From positions 124,001 through 188,000 of the forward strand of contig CAJKDY010000003.1 of NCBI GenBank assembly GCA_905198835.1: a DNA stretch of 64,000 nucleotides, given 5' to 3'. The notes under the pieces were generated by a model. That model made no database searches and had not been told where the DNA came from. It worked only from the letters and a program-made list of their open reading frames with translations. Made by a program: the position numbers and the translations under genes. The stretch is from an uncultured Eubacteriales bacterium. GTDB lineage: Bacteria; Bacillota; Clostridia; Oscillospirales; Oscillospiraceae. This document shows positions 53,465 to 63,104 of this stretch, piece by piece (within the stretch, counting starts at the first letter, position 1; every line of letters begins with the position of its first letter).

Positions 53465-55432
53465 TTACTTCCCCCGCAGCTCGATGATCTGGTCGCGCAA
53501 AACAGCGGCGTATTCAAACTCCAGCCGCTTGGACGCCTCGCGCATCTCCTTTTCCAGCTTGGCGATGGCGGCGTCCCGTTCGGCGCGGGACATCTTGTTC
53601 TTTAGGCGGGCCGCGCGCTTTGTGTCGCTCTCGTCCTCGGCCAGATTGAGAACATCCCGAACCTGCTTGACTACTGTTTTGGGCACGATGCCGTGGGCCT
53701 GATTAAAGGCGTCCTGCTTTTCCCGCCGGCGCTGGGTCTCGCCGATGGCGGCGGCCATGGAGGGAGTCACCGTGTCGGCATACATGACCACCACGCCCTG
53801 GGCGTTTCGCGCCGCCCGACCGATGGTCTGGATGAGGGCGGTCTCGCTGCGCAAAAAGCCCTCCTTATCCGCGTCCAGGATGGCCACCAGGCTGACCTCG
53901 GGCAGGTCCAGGCCCTCCCGGAGGAGGTTGATGCCCACCAGCACGTGGAAAACGCCCAGCCGCAGGTCCCGGATGATCTCCTGGCGCTCCATGGTGTCGA
54001 TGTCGTGGTGGAGGTAGCGGACCTTGACGCCCACGCCCTGGAGGTAGGCGGTCAGGTCCTCGGCCATCTTCTTGGTGAGGGTGGTCACCAGCACCCGCTC
54101 GTCTCGCTCCACGCGCTGGTTGATCTCGCCGATGAGGTCGTCGATCTGTCCGGTGACGGGGCGCACGTCCACCTTGGGGTCCAAAAGCCCAGTGGGCCGG
54201 ATGACCTGCTCTACGATCTGGCCCGAGCGGGAACGCTCATACTCGCCGGGGGTGGCCGAGACGTAAATGACCTGGTTGAGCCGCTTTTCAAACTCCTCAA
54301 ACTTCAAGGGACGGTTATCGTAGGCGCAGGGCAGGCGGAAGCCGTAGTCCACCAAGGTGGTCTTCCGGGCCCGGTCGCCGTTATACATGGCCCGGACCTG
54401 GGGCAGGGTGACATGGCTCTCGTCGATGAACAGGAGAAAATCTTCGGGGAAATAGTCCAGCAGGGTCATGGGCGGCGAACCCGCGGGCCGCCCGGCCAGA
54501 ACGCGGGAATAGTTCTCGATGCCCGAGCAATGGCCCAGCTCCTGGAGCATTTCGATGTCGTACATGGTCCGCTGCTTGATGCGCTGGGCCTCGATGAGCA
54601 TATTGTTGGCCTCAAAATAGGCCACCTGCTGCTCCAGCTCCTTATAGATCTCCCCAATGGCGGCGGCCAGCTTTTCCCTGGGCGTGATATAGTGGCTGGC
54701 AGGGTAGATAGGGATGTGTTCCAGGCGGCGAATGGGGTTGCCAGTGACCACATTGATCTCGCTGAGGCGGTCGATCTCGTCGCCGAAAAACTCCACCCGC
54801 ACGGCGCTGTCCCGCCAGTAGGCGGGGAAGATCTCGATGGTGTCCCCCCGGACCCGGAACATGTTGCGCTCAAAGGCGATGTCGTTGCGCTCGTAGCGGT
54901 CCTCGATGAGCCGGGCCATCAGCTCCTCGCGTTTGATCATTTGGCCCACCCGGAGGGGGATCATCATGTTTGCGTAGTCGTCGGGCTCGCCCAGGCCGTA
55001 GATACAGCTCACCGAGCTGACCACGATCACGTCCCTGCGCTCGATCAGGGAGGCGGTGGCGGAGAGGCGCAGGCGGTCGATCTCGTCGTTCACCGAGCTG
55101 TCTTTTTCAATATAGGTGTCGGTGTGTGGGATATAGGCCTCGGGCTGGTAGTAGTCGTAGTAGGAGACAAAATACTCCACGGCGTTTTCCGGGAAAAACT
55201 CCTTGAACTCCGCGCACAGCTGGGCGGCCAGGATCTTATTGTGGGCCAGCACCAGGGTGGGCCGCTGGACCTTCTCGATGACCTTGGCCATGGTGAAGGT
55301 CTTGCCCGAGCCGGTGACGCCCAACAGGGTCTGTTCGTCGAGACCGTTTTCAACGCCCCGGGCCAGCGCCTCGATGGCCTGGGGCTGATCGCCCTGGGGC
55401 TGAAAGGGCGAGACGACCTTAAACTCCGGCAT
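53465..55432 (-). CDS. uvrB: excinuclease ABC subunit B
   Basis: 655 residues. Walker A GVTGSGKT (38-45), beta-hairpin region [36 protein letters not shown], helicase motifs DESH and [11 protein letters not shown], and C-terminal UVR motif ([32 protein letters not shown]). Damage verification in nucleotide excision repair. uvrA and uvrC are not in this window. Confidence 0.97.
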   Translation of the reverse strand: MPEFKVVSPFQPQGDQPQAIEALARGVENGLDEQTLLGVTGSGKTFTMAKVIEKVQRPTLVLAHNKILAAQLCAEFKEFFPENAVEYFVSYYDYYQPEAYIPHTDTYIEKDSSVNDEIDRLRLSATASLIERRDVIVVSSVSCIYGLGEPDDYANMMIPLRVGQMIKREELMARLIEDRYERNDIAFERNMFRVRGDTIEIFPAYWRDSAVRVEFFGDEIDRLSEINVVTGNPIRRLEHIPIYPASHYITPREKLAAAIGEIYKELEQQVAYFEANNMLIEAQRIKQRTMYDIEMLQELGHCSGIENYSRVLAGRPAGSPPMTLLDYFPEDFLLFIDESHVTLPQVRAMYNGDRARKTTLVDYGFRLPCAYDNRPLKFEEFEKRLNQVIYVSATPGEYERSRSGQIVEQVIRPTGLLDPKVDVRPVTGQIDDLIGEINQRVERDERVLVTTLTKKMAEDLTAYLQGVGVKVRYLHHDIDTMERQEIIRDLRLGVFHVLVGINLLREGLDLPEVSLVAILDADKEGFLRSETALIQTIGRAARNAQGVVVMYADTVTPSMAAAIGETQRRREKQDAFNQAHGIVPKTVVKQVRDVLNLAEDESDTKRAARLKNKMSRAERDAAIAKLEKEMREASKRLEFEYAAVLRDQIIELRGK

Positions 55433-55446
55433 ACTGCTTCCCTCGC

Positions 55447-57159
55447 TTAATTACACGCTTGAATGACGTAAATATACTGTGCCAGGGTCTCGTCGTTGGG
55501 GTCTGGGAGGACGGCGGCCCGGACGCTGGAATACATCTTGTCCGGCTCCGGCCCTATCTCGCTGGGCTTAAAGAAGCCATTGGGGCTGAAGCTGCCGTTG
55601 CCGGTGATGCTGGCGACCACAGTGTCATCGGAATCGGTGCGCCAGATCAGATCCACATAGACAAAGCGGGTGGCGGCGTCATACTGCCAGGTCCCGGCGG
55701 TGGTGGTGATCTCGCCGTTGCCAAGGGCCTGGACCTCGCAGGTCTCCACCGGCTCCAGGCCCCAGGCCGTGCCGTACTCGTCCATGGCGGTGACGCGGCA
55801 GTATCTACCCACGTAGGTATTGTCGGAGAAGACGCCTTGCTCCATGCTGTCCTGTCCGATGGCCTGGGAGATGTCCGCCGCGACCGGCAGGGAGGTCATG
55901 GAGCCGTCCGCGTCCATCACCTCAGCCCGATAGACGTTCTCGTCGATAAGCTCCGGGTCGAACGACAGGCTGTTGCTGGCGATAAAGACGCAGCCCTCCG
56001 GCGGCTGCGCGGCGACATAGGGGATGTCCAGATAGACCAGATAGGCCGCGCCGTTGTCCCCGGTGAGGACGCAGCCCTTGGCCGGGCTGGCGGGCAGCTG
56101 CTGGAAGCTCTGATGGAAGGAATAGGTCTTCCGCCCCGGCGCGCCCACCGCGATCCAGAACATGGTGTTCTCATCGGCCAGGCAGGGGATGGCGCCGGAG
56201 GTGAAGTCGGCAGCGGGCTGGAGGGTGGTTCCCTCGGGGATGACGTAGCGCTCGCTCTTGGCAAAGCCGGTGTCTACGGGGGAATCCTTGCCCGCCCGGA
56301 CCAGGTGATAGCCGCCGCCCAGCCAGCGGCCAAAGGAGTAAAACGTCTTTTCGGAGTCCGCCTCCAACTGGGCCAGGGCGTCGGCGGGAGAGATACAGTC
56401 CGCCCCGTCCCCAATGGGCTTGCCGTCCAGCCGGACCACGTTCAGGTCCTTCACGGAGACGGCGGAGTCTTGCACGGTCAGCAGAAGGCTGCCGTCCCGC
56501 ACCTGGGCCTGGAGGGGCAGGCAGACCGTGTGGTCACTCTCTGTGCGCTGGTCGATCCAGCAGACCGCGCCCTGCGGGTCCAGGTAAAAGGCATAGGTGG
56601 CGGAAAAGCCGCCGTACTCGATCCAATTTTGAAAACTCGCCGCCGAGATGGGCATATCGCAGCCCTCCACAGCCAGTGTGGTGGCCTGGTATTCCTTGCC
56701 GTTGATCCGCAGCGCGCCGGAGGTGGTATAAGATGTGACCTGCCCGATGACCCTCGAGCGCCACGGCATAGCCACCATCAGACCCTCCGGGTCGCCGTAG
56801 CAGAAGCATACCCGACCGTCCACCTTCCGCACCGTGCTCTCGTCCGGGGAGAAGGCCAGGGCCTCTCCCTGGGGGGCCAGGCCGTCGCCCAGGCGCAGGA
56901 GCTTATAGCGGGCAGCGCCGTCGATGGCATCGCTGGCGCCGTCGCCGTGGAACACCCGCAGACCCACCATTTTCCCCTGGTCGTCATAGCCCGCCAGATA
57001 GCCGGTCTGGCCGTCGGCCAGCCCTCTGACCCAGACGGGGGGCTTGTACTCGGGGGCGATGATCGGGCCGTCGTCCCATATGCCGCTGGCCGCCGCCGTG
57101 GCGCACAGACACAGGGTCATGACCAGGGTGGTCAGTAGGAATGTCAGTTTCTTTTTCAT
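55447..57159 (-). CDS. secreted protein of unknown function upstream of uvrB
   Basis: 570 residues. Signal peptide about 1-24 ([19 protein letters not shown]). The mature protein is beta-rich and contains tryptophan-rich segments ([45 protein letters not shown]) but no catalytic motif or SLH domain I recognise. It is 14 bases upstream of uvrB, an unexpected partner. The promoter region contains GTGGTA...TACCAC arms (57185-57211). Confidence 0.7.
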   Translation of the reverse strand: MKKKLTFLLTTLVMTLCLCATAAASGIWDDGPIIAPEYKPPVWVRGLADGQTGYLAGYDDQGKMVGLRVFHGDGASDAIDGAARYKLLRLGDGLAPQGEALAFSPDESTVRKVDGRVCFCYGDPEGLMVAMPWRSRVIGQVTSYTTSGALRINGKEYQATTLAVEGCDMPISAASFQNWIEYGGFSATYAFYLDPQGAVCWIDQRTESDHTVCLPLQAQVRDGSLLLTVQDSAVSVKDLNVVRLDGKPIGDGADCISPADALAQLEADSEKTFYSFGRWLGGGYHLVRAGKDSPVDTGFAKSERYVIPEGTTLQPAADFTSGAIPCLADENTMFWIAVGAPGRKTYSFHQSFQQLPASPAKGCVLTGDNGAAYLVYLDIPYVAAQPPEGCVFIASNSLSFDPELIDENVYRAEVMDADGSMTSLPVAADISQAIGQDSMEQGVFSDNTYVGRYCRVTAMDEYGTAWGLEPVETCEVQALGNGEITTTAGTWQYDAATRFVYVDLIWRTDSDDTVVASITGNGSFSPNGFFKPSEIGPEPDKMYSSVRAAVLPDPNDETLAQYIYVIQACN

Positions 57160-57240
57160 GGGTACAGCGCCTCCGAATTGGAAAGTGGTATAAGTTAAAT
57201 TATTTTACCACATTTTCTCTCCCGCCGCAAGGCCGGGGCG

Positions 57241-57269
57241 TTGACTTTGCCGGGAAAATCCGATATGAT
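57241..57269 (+). promoter_or_regulatory. promoter of pyrE
   Basis: TTGACT (57241-57246), 17 bases, TATGAT (57264-57269). No PyrR-type leader is seen before the start. Confidence 0.75.
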
Positions 57270-57298
57270 AGGGAAAATCACACAGGAGGGATATCAAG

Positions 57299-57976
57299 AT
57301 GGGCTACAAAGAGGAATTCATCACCTTCATGGTCCGCTCCGGGGTGCTGACCTTCGGGGACTTCACCACCAAGTCGGGCCGGAAGACGCCCTATTTCGTC
57401 AACACTGGCAACTACAAGACCGGCGCTCAGGCCGCGCTGCTGGGGGACTACTACGCCGCCTGCATCCAGGACCAGGCTCCCGACGGCATCGACTGCCTCT
57501 TCGGCCCGGCCTACAAGGGCATCCCCCTGGCCGTCACCGCCGCCGCCAGCCTCTACCGCACCTACGACCGGGACCTGCCCTACTGCTTCAACCGCAAGGA
57601 GGCCAAGGATCACGGTGAGGGCGGCAGCCTGGTGGGCTACAAGGTCCAGGACGGCGACCGGGTGGCCATCATCGAGGATGTGGTCACCGCCGGCACCGCC
57701 GTCCGGGAGAGCCTGGCCTTCTTCGAGGGCCTGGGCAAGCAGGTCCGGGTGGAGCATCTCTTCGTCAGCGTGGACCGCATGGAGCGGGGCACCGGGGACA
57801 AGACGACATTGGACGAGCTGTGCGACGACTACGGCATCGCCGTCCACCCCATCGTCACCGTCCGGGACGTGATCGAATACCTTCATAACCGCCCCATCGA
57901 CGGCCAAGTGGTGCTGGACGACCACCGCCGCGAGCAGATGGAGGCCTATCTGGCCCAGTACGGGGCAAAGGGATAA
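57299..57976 (+). CDS. pyrE: orotate phosphoribosyltransferase
   Basis: 225 residues. PRPP-binding loop VAIIEDVVTAGTAVRES (acidic pair in the middle), FVNTGNYKTGAQAALLGDYYA, and GPAYKGIPLAVTAAASLYR, CFNRKEAKDHGEGG. Transfers orotate to PRPP to form OMP in pyrimidine synthesis. Stands alone, away from any other pyr gene here. Good site aggaggg. Confidence 0.95.
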   Translation: MGYKEEFITFMVRSGVLTFGDFTTKSGRKTPYFVNTGNYKTGAQAALLGDYYAACIQDQAPDGIDCLFGPAYKGIPLAVTAAASLYRTYDRDLPYCFNRKEAKDHGEGGSLVGYKVQDGDRVAIIEDVVTAGTAVRESLAFFEGLGKQVRVEHLFVSVDRMERGTGDKTTLDELCDDYGIAVHPIVTVRDVIEYLHNRPIDGQVVLDDHRREQMEAYLAQYGAKG

Positions 57977-57988
57977 CAGGAAGAAAAC

Positions 57989-58023
57989 GAAGGGACGGCA
58001 GCTAGGCTGCCGTCCCTTGTTTT
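57989..58023. terminator. bidirectional terminator
   Basis: AAGGGACGGCAGC-TAG-GCTGCCGTCCCTT, convergent with the small gene ending at 58045. Confidence 0.9.
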
Positions 58024-58044
58024 CGGTCTAAGTTTATGCCGCGG

Positions 58045-58227
58045 TCAGGACAGAGGGACCGCCGTGCCGCCAAGGGCGATGGCTTGGCGCTCGATATGCG
58101 CCACCAGCTCGTCCAGCGGCTGGCAGTTCTCCTCGGCCTCGGGGGCGAGAGCGGCCAACTCCTCGCGATACTTTCGGATCGCTTGAGCGGAATCCTGGAA
58201 AAGAGCCGCAAGCTCCTGCTGTGTCAT
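58045..58227 (-). CDS. small protein of unknown function, sigma-factor operon
   Basis: 60 residues with a clear site, aaaaggag. Predicted helical and acidic (MTQQELAALFQDSAQAIRKYREELAALAPEAEENCQPLDELVAHIERQ). Last gene of the operon; 40 bases from the preceding gene. No family recognised. Confidence 0.65.
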   Translation of the reverse strand: MTQQELAALFQDSAQAIRKYREELAALAPEAEENCQPLDELVAHIERQAIALGGTAVPLS

Positions 58228-58267
58228 GTTGCTTGCTCCTTTTTATTGGGATTTTGGAAGGACCGAT

Positions 58268-58696
58268 TTAGTCACAGTAGACGCCGGAGCCGTCATAGAC
58301 CGTGGTGTCCATGCCGTTGGCGTTTTTGGCGTAGGCGTAGATCAGAGCCCGGTATTGCTCGCCCCGGGTACCATAGAACGAGACGGTGGCCGCGTGGTCC
58401 ACATCGTTATAGGTGGAGCTGCCGGTCAGGGTGCGGTCATAGACCCAGTCCTCGCTATAGTCGTCCCACCGCTCGATCTCCACCTTGTTGGCTCCAATCA
58501 CGGTCATCTCGCCTGTGCCGTAGACCACATAGTCTACCACGATCTTCCGGTTGCCCGCAGGGGTGGTGGTAATGGCACAGCCATCTAGATAGTCGCTGGC
58601 GTGGGGGGAGATCAGGGAGTCGTCGGTGGTGACCGCAAGGGCCGTGCCCACGAACAGGAGGGCCGCCATCAGCAGGGCGGTGATTTTTTTTGTCAT
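58268..58696 (-). CDS. secreted protein of the sigma-factor operon
   Basis: 142 residues from the ATG at 58696; the frame reaching further has no site. Signal peptide (about 1-20, ITALLMAALLFVGTALA) then a beta-rich mature domain (DGCAITTTPAGNRKIVVDYVVYGTGEMTVIGANKVEIERWDDYSEDW...). No catalytic motif. Likely an effector or sensor controlled with the sigma factor, by position only. Confidence 0.7.
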   Translation of the reverse strand: MTKKITALLMAALLFVGTALAVTTDDSLISPHASDYLDGCAITTTPAGNRKIVVDYVVYGTGEMTVIGANKVEIERWDDYSEDWVYDRTLTGSSTYNDVDHAATVSFYGTRGEQYRALIYAYAKNANGMDTTVYDGSGVYCD

Positions 58697-58719
58697 AAAG
58701 CAGCACTGCCTTTCTCTCT

Positions 58720-59556
58720 TTAAAATATGGAGTCGATCATTTGGATGAGCTCGTCCTCGGTGAGGTCGCCGTTGATGCTGCAGGTGCAAGTGTCTGCATC
58801 CCAAGTTGCTCGGTATTGCCCATTGTTGTCGGACAGCAAGAAGGTGATACCATTTGTTTCGTAGGGCTCTGACTCGGAAACTGAATGTTCCGAGTGAATG
58901 TCAGATGTTCCCTTGTTCTGGGACTTGTAGATTTTCAAGACGATCTTTTGGTCGCTGTCCGCTACATATGTGGTAGAAATGTTAACGGCAAAGTCGAGTT
59001 CTTTGGCGCGCACATACTCAATGTGAAACCGCTCCGGGATCCACGTGGGGGCTACGGGCTCGGTGATGCCGTAGGCGGCCACCGCCTCGGCGGCGGAGGC
59101 GTACTCGCCCTGGGACACCTCGTCCAGCACCATCTGGCCGCCGCTCTGGCCCCGGAGGACAAAGGTCTCCTCCCGCCACTCCAAAAACCTTCCGATCAGG
59201 TCCAGACCGCAGGCCTGGGCGATGGCCAGGAGCATGACGACGCAAAGGCACGCGGCCAGGACGCCCCGCAGGACACGACGGCTTGGGCGGGCCGACGGCT
59301 TGGGCGCCTCCGGTCCACTGTCCAGCATGGGCGCGAATTGCGCGCGGAACCTGCGCAGGCTCTCCTCCGGCGTCTCCTGGGGGACCGGCGCGGGAGCGCG
59401 CTCATCCAGTATGTTTGCAATGGTCTCGATCAGTTCAGGGTCCTCGATCACCTCCTTATCCATTTCGACCTCTAAGCGATCCAAAAGCGCCTGTGTATTT
59501 TCCCTTTGTAATTCATCGTACCAACGATGCGAGGGATCTGGCGTTCTGTTTCGCAT
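58720..59556 (-). CDS. DUF4367-type membrane protein, putative anti-sigma factor
   Basis: 278 residues from the ATG at 59556 (ggaggg upstream). About 90 cytoplasmic residues, one membrane segment (about 95-115, LRGVLAACLCVVMLLAIAQACGL), then an extracellular domain resembling DUF4367 (WIPERFHIEYVRAKELDF... ending LTEDELIQMIDSIF). One-pass proteins of this kind next to ECF sigma factors commonly hold the sigma factor; that role is inferred from layout. Confidence 0.75.
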   Translation of the reverse strand: MRNRTPDPSHRWYDELQRENTQALLDRLEVEMDKEVIEDPELIETIANILDERAPAPVPQETPEESLRRFRAQFAPMLDSGPEAPKPSARPSRRVLRGVLAACLCVVMLLAIAQACGLDLIGRFLEWREETFVLRGQSGGQMVLDEVSQGEYASAAEAVAAYGITEPVAPTWIPERFHIEYVRAKELDFAVNISTTYVADSDQKIVLKIYKSQNKGTSDIHSEHSVSESEPYETNGITFLLSDNNGQYRATWDADTCTCSINGDLTEDELIQMIDSIF

Positions 59557-59638
59557 CTTTTTCCCTCCTTCCGCTTGACTCAATGTCAACGCGATGGCAA
59601 AATGTGACGGTCATTTTCGACAAATTTCGACAAAATTT

Positions 59639-60160
59639 TCAGCCCGACGGGTCCCAGCCCTGTTTCCGCAGCTTGGCGTGGAGCCGGGACATACGGGCCC
59701 GGATGGCGGTGTAGGTGACGCCCAGCTTGGCGGAGATATCTCGCAGGGAGTAGCCGTAGTAGTAATAGAGCGTCAGCATCTTTCGCTCCGTGTCGCTGAG
59801 CCAGGGCGGAAGACTGTCGAGAAATTCACGCAGCTCGTCCACCGATTGCCGCGCCGGCACCTGCTCCGTGTCTTCAAAGACCACCTCATGCTCCGCTCGG
59901 TAGGCTTGCTCGCGCCAGTAGCTCTGGATAAAGTGATACATGGTTTGGAACAGCCAGCCCTTGGGCTTTGGATGGTCCAGCACCTGCTCCAGCTTTGTGT
60001 GTAATGTCAAAAAGGTTTTCTGCCTAATATCCTCCGCGGCTTCCCGACTTCCGGTAAACCGCCAGGCAAGGCTGAAAACCTTTTGTTCGTTTTCCGTGTA
60101 TAAATGGTCAAACGCCTCTTCCAGTTCCCGCTTTGTCCGTGGCTTTGCTCTGACCCCCAA
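59639..60160 (-). CDS. ECF-type sigma-70 family RNA polymerase sigma factor
   Basis: 173 residues from TTG 60160 (gaaggtgg upstream). Sigma2 region about 13-85 (AFDHLYTENEQKVFSLAWRFTGSREAAEDIRQKTFLTLHTKL, then GWLFQTMYHFIQSYWREQA) and sigma4 about 120-170 (LPPWLSDTERKMLTLYYYYGYSLRDISAKLGVTYTAIRARMSRLHAKLRKQ). No sigma3, as in ECF factors. Followed by a membrane DUF4367 protein. Confidence 0.9.
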   Translation of the reverse strand: MGVRAKPRTKRELEEAFDHLYTENEQKVFSLAWRFTGSREAAEDIRQKTFLTLHTKLEQVLDHPKPKGWLFQTMYHFIQSYWREQAYRAEHEVVFEDTEQVPARQSVDELREFLDSLPPWLSDTERKMLTLYYYYGYSLRDISAKLGVTYTAIRARMSRLHAKLRKQGWDPSG

Positions 60161-60196
60161 CCTCGACCACCACCTTCTCTATGATTTGTGGCGCGA

Positions 60197-60457
60197 TCAG
60201 CTCTCCTCGTCCTCCACCAGCTTGGTGATGGGAATGCCCAACTCATCCGCGATGCGGTAGAGAAAGTCGAGCGCGGGGACAACGATGTCGTGATCGCGGC
60301 AGGATTCTACCCGGCCCAGGTAAGAGGCGCTGTAATCCACCCGTTCGGCCAGGGCGTCTTGCGTCAGCCCCCTGCGCTTACGGTAGAAGGCGATCTTCAA
60401 TCCCAAAACTTTTAGCCGGCTTTTTAGCTTGTCATCCGGTACGCGTGCCTTTTTCAC
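60197..60457 (-). CDS. XRE-family regulator heading the sigma operon
   Basis: 86 residues from GTG 60457 (agaggtgg upstream). Clear helix-turn-helix: KIAFYRKRRGLTQDALAERVDYSASYLGRVESCRDHDIVVPALDFLYRIADELGIPITKLVE. 36 bases before the sigma gene. Two direct repeats upstream may be its operator. Confidence 0.85.
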   Translation of the reverse strand: MKKARVPDDKLKSRLKVLGLKIAFYRKRRGLTQDALAERVDYSASYLGRVESCRDHDIVVPALDFLYRIADELGIPITKLVEDEES

Positions 60458-60526
60458 CACTCCACCTCTTTTCCTAATATTCTTCCCACGCTGTGAAACC
60501 GCTATGTTAAAGTGGCTTTCCTTTAT

Positions 60527-60581
60527 CATAAAGGTATTTTACGCCTTTTTGAACTGCATAATAAAGGTATTTTCCATTATA
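60527..60581 (-). promoter_or_regulatory. extended -10 promoter with direct repeats
   Basis: Minus strand TGTTATAAT (60583-60576) without a good -35. Downstream, AAAATACCTTTAT occurs twice (60561-60573 and 60528-60540), 33 bases apart, about three helical turns, a pattern for a repressor such as the XRE protein. Confidence 0.55.
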
Positions 60582-60668
60582 ACAAAGGGGATTCTGTTTT
60601 TCGGGGTGTAGAAACGACGTAAGATGCACGCAGCTGAAAGGTTTTTGGAAAAAGCTTCTGAAAAACCC

Positions 60669-60697
60669 TTGCATTTCCGGCACGGAGGTGGTATACT
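60669..60697 (+). promoter_or_regulatory. promoter of the rimP-nusA-infB operon
   Basis: TTGCAT (60669-60674), 17 bases, TATACT (60692-60697). Confidence 0.8.
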
Positions 60698-60725
60698 ACC
60701 CATAGTATGAAGAGTAGGTATTGAC

Positions 60726-60754
60726 AGAGTGGGGTTCGCCCCGCTCTTTCTTTT
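60726..60754 (+). terminator. attenuator-like hairpin in the rimP leader
   Basis: AGAGTGGGG-TTCG-CCCCGCTCT (nine pairs, one G-U, UUCG loop) followed by TTCTTTT, about 60 bases before rimP. It may terminate most transcripts unless NusA or ribosome state relieves it. Confidence 0.7.
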
Positions 60755-60812
60755 GGAAATTTTGCGGGAGGTACGGCTTCCAAAATCTTCCAAAAAGCGA
60801 GGAGGTCTGTCC

Positions 60813-61268
60813 ATGGCGAAGGTCACTGATACCGTAGAGGCCCTGGCCGCGCCCATCGCCGCGGAAAACGGCTGCGGCATCTGGGATGTGGAGTATGTCA
60901 AGGAGGCGGGGACCTGGTTTTTGCGGGTCTATCTGGACCACCCCCAGGCCGTCACCATCGATCACTGCGAGGCGGTGAGCCGGGTACTTTCCGACAAGCT
61001 GGACGAGGTGGACCCCATCGAGGGCAGCTATGTGCTGGAGGTCTCTTCCCCCGGCGCGGACCGGGTGCTGCGCAAGAGCGAGCACTTTGACCGCTACCTG
61101 GGCGAAACGGTGGAGGTCCGGCTCTACCGACCCCGAAACGGCGCCAAGAGCCTGGTGGGCGAGCTGGCGGGCTACGCCGACGGCGCTGTCACGCTGAAAA
61201 CGCCCCAGGAGACCCTCACGCTGGAAAAGCAGGACATTGCGCAAGTGCGCTTGTACGTCACTTTTTGA
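60813..61268 (+). CDS. rimP: ribosome maturation factor RimP
   Basis: 151 residues from the ATG at 60813 with gaggaggt upstream. IWDVEYVKEAGTWFLRVYLDHPQAVTIDHCEAVSRVLSDKLDEVDPIEGSYVLEVSSPGADRVLRKSEHFDRYLG matches RimP; needed for 30S maturation. First gene of the nus operon. Confidence 0.95.
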   Translation: MAKVTDTVEALAAPIAAENGCGIWDVEYVKEAGTWFLRVYLDHPQAVTIDHCEAVSRVLSDKLDEVDPIEGSYVLEVSSPGADRVLRKSEHFDRYLGETVEVRLYRPRNGAKSLVGELAGYADGAVTLKTPQETLTLEKQDIAQVRLYVTF

Positions 61269-61286
61269 TAAGAGGAGATAGAAGTC

Positions 61287-62429
61287 ATGGCTAAGAAAGC
61301 ACCCGCCCCCAAGAACCCTGAGCTGGACGGTCCTGAGTTTTTTGCCGCCGTCAACCTCATCGAGCAGGAGAAGGGCATCCCCAAGGCCTATATGCTGGAG
61401 AAGATCACCCAGGCCCTGGTCTCCGCCTACAAGCGCGACCATGAGGGTATCACCGACAACGTCACCGTGGACTTCAACGAGGAGAAGGCCGAGGTGAAGA
61501 TGTACGTCAAGAAGGACGTTGTGGAGACCGTGGACAACCCCTTCACCGAGATGAGCCTGGAAGAGGCCCAGACCAAGCTGCCCCAGGCCCAGCTGGGCGA
61601 CGTGCTACGTATGGAGATCAAGACCCGGGCCTTTGGCCGCATCGCCGCCCAGACCGCCCGGCAGGTCATTGTCCAGGGCATGCGGGAGGCCGAGCGGGGC
61701 ATGATCTACGACGAGTTCTCCGCCAAGGAGCATGAGATCCTTACCGGCATCGTCACCCGCATCGATCCCCGCAACAACGCCGCCTCCATCCGCATCACCT
61801 CCGGAGGCGAGTTTACCGACGCCTACCTTGCCGCCTCCGAGCAGGTGGTGGGGGAGGAGATCCATGAGGGGGACCGGCTGAAGGTCTATGTGGTGGAGGT
61901 CCGCAACTCCACCCGGGGTCCTCAGGTCATCATCTCCCGGACCCATCCGGGTCTTGTGAAGCGGCTGTTCGAGCTGGAGGTCCCCGAGATCTACGACGGC
62001 ACCGTGGAGATCCGCTCCACCGCCCGGGAGGCCGGCAGCCGCACCAAGATCGCCGTGTGGTCCGCCGACCCCAATGTGGACCCCATCGGCGCCTGCGTGG
62101 GTACCCGGGGCCAGCGGGTCAACAACATCGTGGAAGAACTCAAGGGTGAGAAGATCGACATCATCAAGTATTCCGACGATCCCATTGCCTACGTCTCCGC
62201 CGCCCTGGCCCCCGCCGAGGTGGTCAAGGCTCAGCTGCTGGACGACGGCAAGAGCTGTAAGGTCGTCGTCCCCGACGACCAGCTGAGCCTGGCCATTGGT
62301 CGCGAGGGCCAAAATGCCCGCCTGGCCGCCAAGCTCACCGGCTTTAAGATCGATATCAAGAGCGTCTCCGCCGCCGAGAGCGGGGAGGACGAGCCCGCCC
62401 AGGAGCCTGAGGCCGAGCCCGAGGAATAA
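61287..62429 (+). CDS. nusA: transcription termination/antitermination protein NusA
   Basis: 380 residues. N-terminal RNAP-binding domain, S1 domain (about 135-205: EHEILTGIVTRIDPRNNAASIRI), then two KH domains (GACVGTRGQRVNNIVEELKGEKIDII; LAIGREGQNARLAAKLTGFKIDI). Acidic tail ends the protein without the C-terminal repeats of proteobacterial NusA. Controls pausing, termination and the leader upstream. Confidence 0.96.
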   Translation: MAKKAPAPKNPELDGPEFFAAVNLIEQEKGIPKAYMLEKITQALVSAYKRDHEGITDNVTVDFNEEKAEVKMYVKKDVVETVDNPFTEMSLEEAQTKLPQAQLGDVLRMEIKTRAFGRIAAQTARQVIVQGMREAERGMIYDEFSAKEHEILTGIVTRIDPRNNAASIRITSGGEFTDAYLAASEQVVGEEIHEGDRLKVYVVEVRNSTRGPQVIISRTHPGLVKRLFELEVPEIYDGTVEIRSTAREAGSRTKIAVWSADPNVDPIGACVGTRGQRVNNIVEELKGEKIDIIKYSDDPIAYVSAALAPAEVVKAQLLDDGKSCKVVVPDDQLSLAIGREGQNARLAAKLTGFKIDIKSVSAAESGEDEPAQEPEAEPEE

Positions 62430-62503
62430 GCCCGTAGGGCGCGGCATTCTTGACGCGCCGCACCGTATCTCGACCACGTCCCAAGAAAGGAGGCGAACTA
62501 CCC

Positions 62504-62779
62504 GTGCCCAAAAAGATCCCCGTCCGCCAGTGCGTCGGCTGCCGGGAGCATAAGGAGAAGTCCCAGCTGATCCGGGTGGTCCGCTCTCCTGAGGGAGCTA
62601 TCAGCCTGGACCGCCGGGGCAAGCAGCCCGGCCGGGGCGCGTATCTCTGCCCCGACCCGGCCTGCCTGAAAAAGGCGGTCAAGTCCAGAGCCCTGGAGCG
62701 GGCCTTGGAGGCGCCTATCCCCACCGAGGTGGCCCAGGCCATCGCCCAGGAGCTGGAGGGGGGTGACGGCGATGGATAG
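62504..62779 (+). CDS. ylxR: YlxR/RnpM family protein
   Basis: 91 residues from GTG 62504 (aggaggcg upstream). RQCVGCREHKEKSQLIRVVRSPEGAISLDRRGKQPGRGAYLCPDPACLKKAVKSRAL is diagnostic. RNA-binding protein that in Bacillus modulates RNase P. The next gene overlaps by 8 bases. Confidence 0.93.
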   Translation: MPKKIPVRQCVGCREHKEKSQLIRVVRSPEGAISLDRRGKQPGRGAYLCPDPACLKKAVKSRALERALEAPIPTEVAQAIAQELEGGDGDG

Positions 62780-63104
62780 CTTTTTGACCCACCTGGGTCT
62801 GTGCTTTCGCGCGGGCAAGCTGGCCGTGGGAGAAGAGCCGGTCCGCCTGGCCCTGGCTGGCGGCCAGGCCAGAGTGGTCTTCATCGCCGCCGACGCAAGC
62901 GAGCGGACCCGCCGTAAGCTGGAGCCCAAGCTGGGCAATGTGCCCTTAGAGACCCTGCCCGCTACCAAGGCTGCCACAGGCGGCGCCCTGGGCCGGGAGA
63001 GCTGCGCCATCTGCGCCGTCACCGACAAGGGCTTTGCCCAGAGCCTTTCCCAGCGTCTTTCGCAAGCACCCAACGCCCATCCCGATGGAGGTGTCACGAT
63101 TTGA
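62772..63104 (+). CDS. ylxQ: L7Ae-like ribosomal protein YlxQ
   Basis: 110 residues from the ATG at 62772 (ggaggggggtga upstream; GTG 62763 overlaps it). L7Ae fold: LGLCFRAGKLAVGEEPVRLALAGGQARVVFIAADASERTRRKLE. K-turn RNA binding. The stop overlaps the infB TTG. Confidence 0.9.
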   Translation: MDSFLTHLGLCFRAGKLAVGEEPVRLALAGGQARVVFIAADASERTRRKLEPKLGNVPLETLPATKAATGGALGRESCAICAVTDKGFAQSLSQRLSQAPNAHPDGGVTI

